Below, piece after piece: positions 19,884 to 28,638 of a stretch of 64,000 nucleotides of DNA. The position numbers and the translations under genes are program-made. Origin of the DNA: Bacteroidetes bacterium UBA3022 (GTDB taxonomy: Bacteria; Bacteroidota; Bacteroidia; Chitinophagales; BACL12); the NCBI GenBank assembly GCA_002346225.1, contig DDYY01000068.1:1-64000 (forward strand), in the 5' to 3' direction. Under the pieces are notes generated by a model, which saw only the letters and a program-made list of their open reading frames with translations, made no database searches and had not been told where the DNA came from. The stretch's first letter is position 1. Every line of letters starts with the position of its first letter.

Positions 19884-20591
19884 ATGAAAACAAAGTTGAC
19901 TGTACCGGATTGCGAGCATTGTAAGAACCGAAATTCGATTCTTTTTCATTTCTGCCATACCACTGAAACTGAGGTAATTAACGAAAATAAAACCTGTGCC
20001 CTCTACAAAAAAGGACAGGTTGTTTTTCATGAGGAATCGAATTCTTATGGATTGTATTGCCTTAACTCAGGCAAAGTAAAACTCTATAAAATGGGTCCCG
20101 ATGGCAAAGAGCAAATACTCAAAATCGTTACACCGGGTGATTTTATTGGTTATGGTGCATTATTATCTTCCTCCCCATACAGGGTGACGGCAGAAGTTAT
20201 TCAGGATGCTGTAATCTGTTTTGTTCCCAAAGAAATCATCATTCAGCTGTTCAAAGACAACAGCAGGTTTTCGGAAGGAATGGTCAAACTACTGACTAAG
20301 ACGCTCGATGATACGGTAGAAAAAATGGCTGACATTGCCTACAAACCTGTTCGCGGTCGCATTGCGGAAGCATTGCTCATTCTTAAGGAGACTTACAAGG
20401 ACGATTCCAACCCGGATGGTATCATCAATATTACCAGGGAAGATTTGGCATCCTACGTAGGTACTGTGAAAGAAACAGCCATCAGGGTATTGAAAGATTT
20501 TAAGGAGGAAGGTCTGGTTACTACCGAAAGCCACTCTATAAAAATCATAGATGCGAAAGGCCTCGCCCGCGTTTGCGAACTGTACGACTAA
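19884..20591 (+). CDS. Crp/Fnr-family transcription regulator, Fnr-like
   Basis: 235 residues. The N-terminus carries cysteines at 10, 13 and 24 (CEHC, then FHFC), with a further one at 38; a fourth candidate ligand is Cys112 (VICFVPKE), the place where Escherichia coli FNR has its central cluster cysteine. A cyclic-nucleotide-type beta-barrel spans about 40-125 (YKKGQVVFHEE, GDFIGYGALL), then the dimer helix and a winged HTH (TREDLASYVGTVKETAIRVL). The recognition helix keeps the E-x3-R spacing of the TTGA-reading FNR class. It probably binds the two TTGAT-type boxes in this window and activates cco and usp at low oxygen. Whether it carries an iron-sulfur cluster is inference. Confidence 0.85.
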   Translation: MKTKLTVPDCEHCKNRNSILFHFCHTTETEVINENKTCALYKKGQVVFHEESNSYGLYCLNSGKVKLYKMGPDGKEQILKIVTPGDFIGYGALLSSSPYRVTAEVIQDAVICFVPKEIIIQLFKDNSRFSEGMVKLLTKTLDDTVEKMADIAYKPVRGRIAEALLILKETYKDDSNPDGIINITREDLASYVGTVKETAIRVLKDFKEEGLVTTESHSIKIIDAKGLARVCELYD

Positions 20592-20626
20592 TACGGTATA
20601 CCTTCTTTATTCAGCTTCCGGATACC

Positions 20627-21151
20627 TCAGAACCAGCCGCGTCCCAGGTTGCCGTAGAAAGGCCAGGGTATCGCAATTAATATTAAAATTAAGGCAATAA
20701 GATACCAGCGAAACTGTGCCTTGTTGGCTGCAGTGCCTGTAATACTTTTCTTAGCCATCCTGTATCCCAGGTGAATACTTAAAACAGCCAGCAACATCAT
20801 GATGAAGTGCTCTACCAAGAAATACCTGGCGGTATTATTGGATATAACGTCCTTAAACTGATTGATTTTGAAATGCGTCCGGGTATCCATATACACATAC
20901 CAGAGCACCAAACCTATCAGCAGTTGCAGGTCGGTAAGTATCATGGTAATAAGTCCGAACAATTTTGCAGCTCCTGCATAGGCGCCCCCGCTTTTTACAT
21001 TTCTATACGCCGCTACGATGGCAATTATCAAGGCTATCAGCAACAGATAACGCAGCCCGGAGTGACCGTGCAGCAAACCTGTATACATAGATTCCGGAAT
21101 CGGTAGCCCTTCATTGGCTCCGTTCAAAAGTATCGTTTTGAATCCTACCAT
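20627..21151 (-). CDS. Four-helix membrane protein, cytochrome-b-like
   Basis: 174 residues with four membrane helices. Histidines lie in conserved-looking helix positions: LLHGHSGLRYLLL in the first helix and LVEHFIMMLLAVLSIHLGYR in the third, which could ligate heme; related Bacteroidota proteins are often labelled cytochrome B. Heme binding is inference. The likely start is the ATG at 21151, one base after the stop of the 102-residue gene, so the two are coupled. It converges with the Fnr-type regulator. Confidence 0.6.
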   Translation of the reverse strand: MVGFKTILLNGANEGLPIPESMYTGLLHGHSGLRYLLLIALIIAIVAAYRNVKSGGAYAGAAKLFGLITMILTDLQLLIGLVLWYVYMDTRTHFKINQFKDVISNNTARYFLVEHFIMMLLAVLSIHLGYRMAKKSITGTAANKAQFRWYLIALILILIAIPWPFYGNLGRGWF

Positions 21152-21152
21152 A

Positions 21153-21461
21153 TCATTTACCTTTTAGCAGTTCCCGGTAAACCTGAAACTTATCCCTGAA
21201 TTTTTGTTGCTGTTCAGGATTTAATATTGACATGATTTCATCCTGAAATTCGCGCTTCTCTGCCTGGACCTTAGCCTTATCTCGGGCTTGCTTAGCAGCT
21301 TTTCTGTCTTCGAAGAAGGACCGCAGAGCAGCTTCCACACCAGCTTGCTGCTGGCTGTCCAGACCCAAATCATTTTTCAGCGCCAGGATAAATGCACTTG
21401 CCTTATCAGCGCCACTACCGCCTGATTTATTTCCTCCTAAAAATTTCGAAAACAGACTCAT
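21153..21461 (-). CDS. Small helical protein of unknown function
   Basis: 102 residues without signal peptide or membrane helix. After a Gly/Ser/Lys-rich start it is almost all helix, with strong charge alternation (DRKAAKQARDKAKVQAEKRE), suggesting a coiled coil, and a stretch resembling the LTxxQ region of Spy-like proteins (ILNPEQQQKFRDKF). Without a signal peptide it is not a Spy-type periplasmic chaperone. It is translationally coupled to the cytochrome-b-like gene. I do not recognise it. Confidence 0.6.
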   Translation of the reverse strand: MSLFSKFLGGNKSGGSGADKASAFILALKNDLGLDSQQQAGVEAALRSFFEDRKAAKQARDKAKVQAEKREFQDEIMSILNPEQQQKFRDKFQVYRELLKGK

Positions 21462-21565
21462 ATTTTAACTATTTTGCTGATGCTAAGTTAACAGCCCAAT
21501 GGGGTAAACCCAAATTATATAGGTTGTCGAAACGATAAAATCATTTCGATAGCTCCTGAAACACC

Positions 21566-23965
21566 TTAGAAACTGGAACGCAATGCCACAATAATATTTC
21601 GACCGGGAGCTACAATCCCGGAAGAATAGGGCCGATACCGCACATCTGTCAGATTTTCCATTCCCAGTTGGATATTCAACCAATGTACGATTTGATAACC
21701 AGCCATAATATTGAGGGTTGCCCATGAAGGGCTGTACGGCATACCCTCACTATTCACGGCATATAAATGTGGTTTATCTTTTTCACTGGGCGCTAATTCC
21801 TCATAGGGCACGGCAGCATTATAGTCAGCATATACGTCGCAACGAAAACGCTTCACCTGAAAAATTGCTCTTGTCGTGGCATAAAGTGGTGGAGCATGTC
21901 TGAGCGGAACAAAATTATCTCCTGAAGTTTCTTCCTGTTCCTTTCCTTCTGTCCATGTTAACTGACCGGAAAAAGTAAGGAATCTGTTGACATTCCACCT
22001 CGCCGAAAATTCCAGGCCATACACAAATGCAGCATCAATATTTTGCAGTGCCTGCACACGGCTTAGTGTTCCGTCATAATCGATACTATCAGCTCCATTC
22101 AAACTGAAATCGCGACGCACTATGGCATTGTTCAACCACGAATAGAAACCTGTTACCTGTATCTGAGTTTGCTGCCGCTGCCTCCAGATAATTCCAAGGT
22201 CTCCGTTCCACAAATACTCTGGAAGCAGGGCCGGGTTGGGTACCACTACATTTCCCGGCTCAGAATCAAATACTTTACCTATGTCATCAATATTGGGCGA
22301 ACGAAAGCCGGTAGATCCATTCACATTCACCTGCCAGTTGGTTGCAGGTAACCAGGCCAACCCGACACTTCCGGTGAGGGCTCCTCTATTCAGACTCGCT
22401 TCAGTAAATGGAAAGGGATAGAATGCGGTATCAAAGCTTGCATCCAGTAATACCTGATTGTACCTGAGCCCTGTCTGCAGCGTTACATTATCTCTTATTG
22501 TATACTTATTACTAGCATATAATGCATAGGATTGCCAGCTGGAACCATCCGGATATCTGGAAGCGGCTTCACTCACTATTCCAACATCAATATCTCTGTC
22601 CGTTCCGACTGAACCCACGGCATTATATACCAGCTCTGCCCCGTAGAACCAGGTAGAAAGACCTGCTTTCTTTTGAAAATCCAGATTCAGGGAGTAAGCA
22701 TCCACCCGCTCTTCTCTTATTCTTTCGAGACTGCGGCGGTAGCTTCGATCTACCCGACTTTCTTCAAACAATTGATAAGCCATCGTTAGCCTGGCTACAT
22801 CATATAAGCCGGTACTCTTTACATGCTGCAACTGAAGATTGTGCATGTTCCAAAGCATAGGTCCGTAATACCATACTGCTGATCTGGGCAGTCCGTTCCT
22901 ATATTCAATGAGACGATCGTACCTATCGTACTCAGAAGTCCTCGAATAATAGAATCCATAGGTCAAATCCCAGTCTGCATTGGGCTTATAGCGCAACTTC
23001 TGAATGAAGTTACTGAGCCGCATGTCACTTGGAACCTGCACCTGAGGATCCGGGTTGGGAACAATGGAATCCATGCCGTCTATTTGCACGACATATTCAG
23101 GACGCAAATATTCTTCCGGTCCATTGGAACCCATCCTTAAATCCCCTACAGAGGTATAACCAATACTTGTAAAAGCACCCCACTTCTCTCCTCCCAGTTT
23201 GAGATTAATATTTCCTGATAACTCCTCATTCGCACTTGCATACCGGGTAAATGCGTTTCCCTCTACCAGTAAATGCCCGCCGGTTGCCAACTCCGGTGTG
23301 ATGGTATGGAAATCCATTACGCCGCCCAGTGCGTCACTTCCGTACATCAGTGAGCCAGGACCATAAACGACCTCTACTCCTTCCAGGGCATTGGGATTGA
23401 CAGATAATACATTCTGGATATTGCCTGATCTAAATATTGCCGTATTCATCCGTACACCATCTACCACCATCAATAATCTGTTGGCTGCAAACCCCCTGAT
23501 CATCGGACTTCCCCCTCCAAACTGGCTCTTTTGAACAAATACAGCTCCACTTTGCTGCAACATATCAGCTGCAGTTTGCGGGTTATTGAATGCGATATCT
23601 CTCGCATCGATGGCTACTATACGATTGGGCACCTCCCTGCTATCCTGTTCCCACCTATTCGCACTAATCACCACATCATCCAGAGAAAAAGCCGCAGGTT
23701 GCAGTGTTATACCGTTGGCTGCTGCGCTGCGGGCAATGGTTACTGGCAAATACCCGATGTGGGCGACAATCAGCGAATCTGAATCTGCGAAAATAGAGAG
23801 ATCAACCAGTCCCTGCTGATTGCTTATGGTATATACTTGTGTTACCGGATCACTCACAGTGGCATATTCCAGAGGTCGCAGGGTAGTAGCATCAACCACC
23901 TTGACAACTTGCGTGCGAACCGGCACTGTGAGACCCAGCAACATTAATATTAATATATTTTTCAT
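21566..23965 (-). CDS. TonB-dependent outer membrane receptor, heme-receptor-like
   Basis: 799 residues: signal peptide (1-18), a carboxypeptidase-regulatory-like domain (about 20-90, with GYLPVTI), a plug domain (about 105-220) and a 22-strand barrel ending in the aromatic strand IIVALRSSF. The plug has the segment MIRGFAANRLLMVVDGVRMN followed by AIFRSGNIQNVL, which resembles the heme/hemoglobin receptor branch (HmuR-type), and VVYGPGSLMYGSDALGGV. It imports a bulky ligand using TonB-ExbBD energy. The preceding small gene on the same strand is probably its partner. The substrate is an inference. Confidence 0.88.
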   Translation of the reverse strand: MKNILILMLLGLTVPVRTQVVKVVDATTLRPLEYATVSDPVTQVYTISNQQGLVDLSIFADSDSLIVAHIGYLPVTIARSAAANGITLQPAAFSLDDVVISANRWEQDSREVPNRIVAIDARDIAFNNPQTAADMLQQSGAVFVQKSQFGGGSPMIRGFAANRLLMVVDGVRMNTAIFRSGNIQNVLSVNPNALEGVEVVYGPGSLMYGSDALGGVMDFHTITPELATGGHLLVEGNAFTRYASANEELSGNINLKLGGEKWGAFTSIGYTSVGDLRMGSNGPEEYLRPEYVVQIDGMDSIVPNPDPQVQVPSDMRLSNFIQKLRYKPNADWDLTYGFYYSRTSEYDRYDRLIEYRNGLPRSAVWYYGPMLWNMHNLQLQHVKSTGLYDVARLTMAYQLFEESRVDRSYRRSLERIREERVDAYSLNLDFQKKAGLSTWFYGAELVYNAVGSVGTDRDIDVGIVSEAASRYPDGSSWQSYALYASNKYTIRDNVTLQTGLRYNQVLLDASFDTAFYPFPFTEASLNRGALTGSVGLAWLPATNWQVNVNGSTGFRSPNIDDIGKVFDSEPGNVVVPNPALLPEYLWNGDLGIIWRQRQQTQIQVTGFYSWLNNAIVRRDFSLNGADSIDYDGTLSRVQALQNIDAAFVYGLEFSARWNVNRFLTFSGQLTWTEGKEQEETSGDNFVPLRHAPPLYATTRAIFQVKRFRCDVYADYNAAVPYEELAPSEKDKPHLYAVNSEGMPYSPSWATLNIMAGYQIVHWLNIQLGMENLTDVRYRPYSSGIVAPGRNIIVALRSSF

Positions 23966-24007
23966 ATTTAATAATTCATGTTACTAATTCATTCCCATAA
24001 GAATCGA

Positions 24008-24505
24008 TTAGCTTTTGGGCGGCTGCCAAATGAGGGGCAGCGCTGCTGTGCTACAGCTACCTATGAAGTATATTGACGGCAGAAAACACGAGGAGGGATA
24101 CTGCCGCAGGGTAAATTCCGTAACCGGTAAATAAGGACCGGTGGCATGAATACGTAAATATTGCAACTGACCAGCAGTATCGGTTGATTCCGCTAATGAC
24201 GCTTCCATTGCAGTCTCCTTTTCATCCCGATAAGCCTTTGCAATTAGATTCCCCGCTTCAGTTTTCCATTCAAAAAGGTCGAATTTCTCTCCCTGAAATA
24301 CAATTTCATGGGCCTTGACCCAGGTAATTTCTGTCAGGGGAACAACGATATCTTCCAACGCATAGCCTTCCTGTTCCATAGCGGGTATGGAACGGTGTTG
24401 ATACTGTAATTGTGCCCATGCACCCCAATGCACCAGACTGGCCATACCCGGAAAGACGAGAATACCCAGAAGGATAATTGCAGTAAAATACCTGACCATT
24501 GCCAT
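24008..24505 (-). CDS. Hypothetical membrane-anchored protein paired with the TonB receptor
   Basis: 165 residues: one N-terminal hydrophobic helix (about 4-25), probably an anchor or uncleaved signal, then an exported domain with the stretch LTEITWVKAHEIVFQGEKFD (the start of a beta hairpin) and a C-terminus with a Cys pair (SSCFLP, GSCST). I do not recognise the family. It ends 42 bases before the receptor start and lies in the same direction, so it may be co-transcribed. Either the ATG at 24505 or the one two codons later could be the start. Confidence 0.6.
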   Translation of the reverse strand: MAMVRYFTAIILLGILVFPGMASLVHWGAWAQLQYQHRSIPAMEQEGYALEDIVVPLTEITWVKAHEIVFQGEKFDLFEWKTEAGNLIAKAYRDEKETAMEASLAESTDTAGQLQYLRIHATGPYLPVTEFTLRQYPSSCFLPSIYFIGSCSTAALPLIWQPPKS

Positions 24506-24578
24506 GCAGCCGAAAGATAATATAGTTTCAAAGGAATGAAGCTACCCTATTTAATCAATTGTTAAAGGCGAGTCATAC

Positions 24579-24612
24579 CCAAAAGGAAAAGGGTCAGCCA
24601 ATGCTGACCCTT
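24579..24612 (-). terminator. Rho-independent terminator of the tRNA-Arg operon
   Basis: On the minus strand the stem AAGGGTCAGC / GCTGACCCTT (ten pairs, four-base loop, 24589-24612) is followed by TTCCTTTT. It begins five bases after the 3' end of the second tRNA in transcription order. Confidence 0.75.
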
Positions 24613-24616
24613 CTTG

Positions 24617-24688
24617 TAGCCCCGACAGGAATCGAACCTGTATCTGAGGTACCGGAAACCTCCATTCTATCCATTGAACTACGGAGCC
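24617..24688 (-). tRNA. tRNA-Arg (anticodon CCG)
   Basis: 72 bases fold as a full cloverleaf: acceptor GGCTCCG/CGGGGCT with G-U pairs at 1-72 and 4-69, D-arm GTTC/GAAT, anticodon stem GAGGT/ACCTC with loop TTCCGGT, T-arm ACAGG/CCTGT with loop TTCGATT and discriminator A. CCA is not encoded. It reads CGG codons. It is second in the two-gene operon and is followed at once by the terminator. Confidence 0.95.
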
Positions 24689-24750
24689 AAACAGTTCAAA
24701 ATACCGCTAAGGCAACTCGACCTTCAACAGAAAAGTAGTGTTGCACCTGG

Positions 24751-24822
24751 TAGCCTCGACAGGAATCGAACCTGTATCTAAAGTTTAGGAAACTTCTATT
24801 CTATCCATTGAACTACGAGGCC
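24751..24822 (-). tRNA. tRNA-Arg (anticodon CCT)
   Basis: 72 bases with acceptor GGCCTCG/CGAGGCT (G-U at 1-72), anticodon stem GAAGT/ACTTT with loop TTCCTAA and a T-arm identical to that of its neighbour. It reads AGG codons. The D-arm and T-arm match the CCG tRNA exactly, so the two probably arose by duplication. It is first in the operon, with the promoter ending eight bases before its 5' end. Confidence 0.95.
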
Positions 24823-24829
24823 GGGAGCG

Positions 24830-24860
24830 CAAAATTAGTGATTAATGGCTGGTATTCAAA
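24830..24860 (-). promoter_or_regulatory. Promoter of the tRNA-Arg operon
   Basis: TTTG (24857-24860), 19 bases, TAATTTTG (24830-24837), read on the minus strand, match the Bacteroidota TTTG / TAnnTTTG promoter at every defined position. The start of transcription would fall at or next to the tRNA 5' end at 24822. Confidence 0.8.
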
Positions 24861-24938
24861 CGTACAACAACCAATTTACAAGTGAACTGGTAGCCCTCTT
24901 CTGCAGTATATATTGCTGGAAATAGCCTCAGGTACAGA

Positions 24939-26567
24939 CTAAAAATCGTAGTAGCTATTGAACAGATCCGTTTTAAGCGCCACCATGAACTGCATGGTAT
25001 TGATACTTCGCTGAACGTTATCATAGCTGCGAATGAAAATCTGCCCCTCCAGATTGAGATTGATTTTAGGATTCAGCAGATATCCGGCACGCAAATCTGC
25101 GCTGAATATTGTGGTTTCCATCCCTTGACCAATGGTGTTTCCGTAAGAATCAGGGAAGCCCGGGATGGTAAAATCAGACAAGAAAATATCAGAACCGACA
25201 TTGGATGTTTCAGATGTATCCAGACCTACAATGGCTGACTGAATCTTAGCTGACAGGTAATACCGGTAGTGGAACCTGTATTCGGCCAGAAACATCAACT
25301 CCCTGAAGTTGGCCCCCAGTGGATGGGCGAGTGGTTGATTGAGGTGAGCGTAATTCTGAACGGGTTCTTTGTGCGCGTATGTGTAGGGATTCGCCTGATT
25401 CAACTCGGCTTGTACCATCCCGGCATGCTTGTAGTCGGGGGTATGCATGAAGTATTTCGCACCGGCCTGCACACCGAATTTATTCCTATGGAATCCTTCC
25501 CCGTCCCTTGCAGCAGCAACATCCAGGTCATCCAGCATGAACTGTCCATAAAGGACCAGCCTGTCTATAGGTTTCAGTTTGAGGTTTAAACCCATTACGG
25601 CATTATCGGGTGATCCCAAACCGAATTCTATTGGGCGGAAAAATATAATAGGATTTAAATAATTGGGATCGAAACCCCTGGTTTTGGTAGAGTCATTATT
25701 CGGCCAGATGATACCTTCGAACAATCCGATTTGCAGCCAATCGAAAGCATCGAAACTGAGGTAGTGGAATGAGCCCCATTTCCGGGTCACCCCAATAAGG
25801 GTATCGGTACCGTTAATGGCATCCTGAAATTGGGTATACAGATTGACGTAGCGGATCTTCCAGACAGAGGTATTTATTTTTAGAAAGGGATAATACAAAG
25901 CATTATCGCTCAGCAACATAGACCGGTAACCCTCGCCGATAAAATGCTTATCGTGTCCCAGCTGGAAATTAAAGTAGTTATTGGGCGTATAGGAAACATA
26001 ACCGGTAGCATTGGCAAAATCGAAAGCATTGCCTTTGAAATTCCGCCCCTTGCCTTGCCCCGGCACTACGTCCCTGGTCCGGATAAAGTTGGAAAGATAG
26101 GTAGGGAACTTAGCCTGATTTTCTCTGAAAGTGGTATTGATACTTACTTTGCGCTTCTCACCGATATCAGCATTTACTGCAATACCTCTGGTATTAACCC
26201 ATAAGCCCCGCTGGTCTTCCAGGTCCAGCCCTCCTCCAAAATTCACAAGCGGATCAATGGTAAGCTTAAAGTCCGGCTGATTGACCTGCACCATGTTATC
26301 ATAGGCAATCCAGTTCCAGACTTTACCCGGAAACTTTTCTCCTGAAAGGGTATCGAGCTTGAAGACATCTTCGTAGCGTACAATGCTATCCAGCTCACCA
26401 TGGCGCCAGGGCTTGATGGAACTGTGGAAATGAACCCCTTTTTGCTGAACTGCCGGTTCATAAAAATTGTACAGCGAACGATGCAGGTATAGATTAGACT
26501 GCTGAGCCACTGCTGAGCCCATAACGCAGCACAGGAAAAAAACCAGGAATTTAGAATGCATTTTCAT
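24939..26567 (-). CDS. Wzi-like capsule-assembly outer membrane protein
   Basis: 542 residues with a signal peptide (ending GSAVAQQ). The body alternates short strands with polar turns as in a large barrel, with segments such as NFQLGHDKHFIGEGYRS and GLFEGIIW that occur in the Wzi/capsule assembly group of Bacteroidota. Wzi-type proteins hold capsular or exopolysaccharide at the surface. Its start overlaps the end of the sugar-phosphate transferase gene by 17 bases, a tight link that supports a role in the glycan made by this locus. Family assignment is moderate. Confidence 0.65.
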   Translation of the reverse strand: MKMHSKFLVFFLCCVMGSAVAQQSNLYLHRSLYNFYEPAVQQKGVHFHSSIKPWRHGELDSIVRYEDVFKLDTLSGEKFPGKVWNWIAYDNMVQVNQPDFKLTIDPLVNFGGGLDLEDQRGLWVNTRGIAVNADIGEKRKVSINTTFRENQAKFPTYLSNFIRTRDVVPGQGKGRNFKGNAFDFANATGYVSYTPNNYFNFQLGHDKHFIGEGYRSMLLSDNALYYPFLKINTSVWKIRYVNLYTQFQDAINGTDTLIGVTRKWGSFHYLSFDAFDWLQIGLFEGIIWPNNDSTKTRGFDPNYLNPIIFFRPIEFGLGSPDNAVMGLNLKLKPIDRLVLYGQFMLDDLDVAAARDGEGFHRNKFGVQAGAKYFMHTPDYKHAGMVQAELNQANPYTYAHKEPVQNYAHLNQPLAHPLGANFRELMFLAEYRFHYRYYLSAKIQSAIVGLDTSETSNVGSDIFLSDFTIPGFPDSYGNTIGQGMETTIFSADLRAGYLLNPKINLNLEGQIFIRSYDNVQRSINTMQFMVALKTDLFNSYYDF

Positions 26568-27951
26568 TGCCTTTTAACATGCTCCAGACCGTCAAAAATA
26601 CAATCTTGACATCTAACCAGAAACTCCAGTTTTCGAGATACCATACATCGTATTGCACTCTTTTTTCCATCAGCTTCGGATCGATGGTATCACCGCGGTA
26701 ACCATTGGCCTGAGCAGCGCCCGTGATACCGGGTTTAACAAAATGACGCACCATGAAACTGTTGACAATCTTGGAGTATTCTTCGGTGTGTTTGAGCATG
26801 TGCGGGCGGGGGCCCACAACTGACATATCGCCGAAAAGCACGTTGAGAAACTGGGGTAATTCATCCAGGTTGGATTTCCGGAGGAATCTACCCACAGAAG
26901 TAATGCGAGGGTCGTCCTTGGTAGCTTGTTTGGAATCGGCCTCTTTGTTGACATACATGGTCCTGAACTTGTAGCACAGAAACTCTTTATTCCTTTCTCC
27001 GGAGCGTTTTTGAATGAAGAAGACAGCCCCCTTGGAATTAAGTCTTACTGCCAGAGCCAACAAAGGAAAGAGCCAGGAACCTATGAGTAGCAGAAATACC
27101 ATGCTGAATACGATATCAAAAGATCGCTTCAACAAACGATTGTAGAGGTTATCGAGCGGTTCAGGCCTGGTCGTAAGAATGGGCATATTGCCATAGTACT
27201 CGATACTTACCTTTTTGAACCTTCTGTTAATGTATTCAGTGAACTCCGGGATAATTCTAAATCGAATAAGGTTGTCATCGGCAAACGACATCAATTCGTT
27301 GATTAACTCTTCATTTTTATTGGGCATTAATGCACAATATATTTCATCTATATGATTCTCGAAGCAGTACCATTTGATATCCTGCAAACCTCCCTTGGTG
27401 TCTGCCTCCAAAGCAAGTATGGGTTCGTTATCGAAATAACCCATGAACTTATAGCCGTATTCGTTGTGCTGTTCAGTCTCCTGGACAAACTGCATGGCTG
27501 CCCTGTTAGCGCCTACAACAATTATCCTTCTGTAGTTGCCCCCTCTGGCCCGGTAGCGCTTCATGAATGTCTCGAAGCCGATTCTCCAGGCGAGATTTAA
27601 AACGGTGAAATTAAAGTAGGTCCAGAGCAGTAACTCCCTGGATAGGGTATAACCTTTCAGCACTACAATGTAGGCGAAGGTGAGCAGTACCTGAAAGGCC
27701 AGGATTTTAATAAACCGTATAAAAATGGTTTCGTAGCCAATCTTCCTGTCTACCTTGTAGTAATTCCCCACAGAGGTCACCAGGAACCACATGAAGTTAA
27801 TGGCTACCAGCAACATGGCGAATTTCTTATCTGTTACTTTGCTAAACCTATCGAAGGTTATGAACAGACCAATGAAATACGACAGGTTGAGTATAAAAAG
27901 ATCAACCAAAAAATAGGTTATCTCAAGAAACTGAGAGTAGCGCCTTACCAT
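26551..27951 (-). CDS. Undecaprenyl-phosphate sugar-1-phosphate transferase
   Basis: 466 residues of the WbaP/WcaJ type: four N-terminal membrane helices, a central Rossmann-like CoA-binding domain (IVVGANRAAMQFVQ near 143), a fifth helix and the catalytic cytoplasmic domain with KRSFDIVFS, QKRSGERNKEFLCYKFRTM, SNLDELPQFLNVLFGDMSVV and GPRPHM, ending in KPGITGAAQANGYR. It moves a sugar phosphate from a nucleotide sugar to undecaprenyl phosphate, starting assembly of a repeat unit on the inner membrane. It lies downstream of the GDP-heptose genes across a 131-base gap. The sugar (glucose or galactose in known members) is not readable. Confidence 0.92.
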   Translation of the reverse strand: MVRRYSQFLEITYFLVDLFILNLSYFIGLFITFDRFSKVTDKKFAMLLVAINFMWFLVTSVGNYYKVDRKIGYETIFIRFIKILAFQVLLTFAYIVVLKGYTLSRELLLWTYFNFTVLNLAWRIGFETFMKRYRARGGNYRRIIVVGANRAAMQFVQETEQHNEYGYKFMGYFDNEPILALEADTKGGLQDIKWYCFENHIDEIYCALMPNKNEELINELMSFADDNLIRFRIIPEFTEYINRRFKKVSIEYYGNMPILTTRPEPLDNLYNRLLKRSFDIVFSMVFLLLIGSWLFPLLALAVRLNSKGAVFFIQKRSGERNKEFLCYKFRTMYVNKEADSKQATKDDPRITSVGRFLRKSNLDELPQFLNVLFGDMSVVGPRPHMLKHTEEYSKIVNSFMVRHFVKPGITGAAQANGYRGDTIDPKLMEKRVQYDVWYLENWSFWLDVKIVFLTVWSMLKGNENAF

Positions 27952-28082
27952 AGAGTTGTTTTCAACATGTAGAAGATGCTATGAAGGGATTATCGGTTGC
28001 TTGACAATCCTGTCATATTTTTTCTAAATGCGTTACAAAGTTGCACGCAAAGTGCCTAAGTAGGCTGTTTTGTGGGATTAAT

Positions 28083-28637
28083 TTAAGGTTGTATTAAGCT
28101 ACTACACCAGTTAAAAAGTGACGCAAACTTTTCGTCTGACATTGTAACATCACTTTTTGTAATATGTACAGTATGCATACCCAGATTTTTGCCGAATTGG
28201 ATATCGGATACAGAGTCACCCACGAGGACAGATTTAGAAAAATCAATTTCAGGAAATTGTGCTTTTGCTTGTAAAGCCATGCCAGGCAATGGCTTACGAC
28301 AATTGCAGTTGGGGTCATCCTGTAAATGCGGACAAAAATAGCATGCGTCAATTCGGCCGCCGGCGGTAACTACCTCCTCCAGCATTCTTCGGTGAATATC
28401 CTGCAAGTCGGCCTCTGTAAACAGCCCACGGCCTATTCCACGCTGGTTGGTTGTGACAACGATACGGCCAAATATGCCATTGAGTTCCTGCAGTGCCGTC
28501 AACACACCCGGGAGAAACGTAAAACGCTCCCAAGATCGGACATAATCATGGTCGATTTTTTCATTGATGACGCCATCCCTGTCGAGAAACAAGGTCCAGG
28601 ATGCATCAAAAGCAGGACGTTCCCCTCTTTTCTTCAT
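28083..28637 (-). CDS. gmhB: D-glycero-D-manno-heptose 1,7-bisphosphate 7-phosphatase
   Basis: 184 residues of the HAD histidinol-phosphatase-like group. LFLDRDGVINE (nucleophile and acid/base Asp), VVTTNQRGIGRG and VGDSVSDIQFG are the HAD motifs; CPHLQDDPNCNCRKP is the zinc loop typical of GmhB. It removes the 7-phosphate of heptose 1,7-bisphosphate. It follows hddC with a one-base gap, the last of four consecutive GDP-heptose genes. Confidence 0.88.
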   Translation of the reverse strand: MKKRGERPAFDASWTLFLDRDGVINEKIDHDYVRSWERFTFLPGVLTALQELNGIFGRIVVTTNQRGIGRGLFTEADLQDIHRRMLEEVVTAGGRIDACYFCPHLQDDPNCNCRKPLPGMALQAKAQFPEIDFSKSVLVGDSVSDIQFGKNLGMHTVHITKSDVTMSDEKFASLFNWCSSLIQP

Positions 28638-28638
28638 T

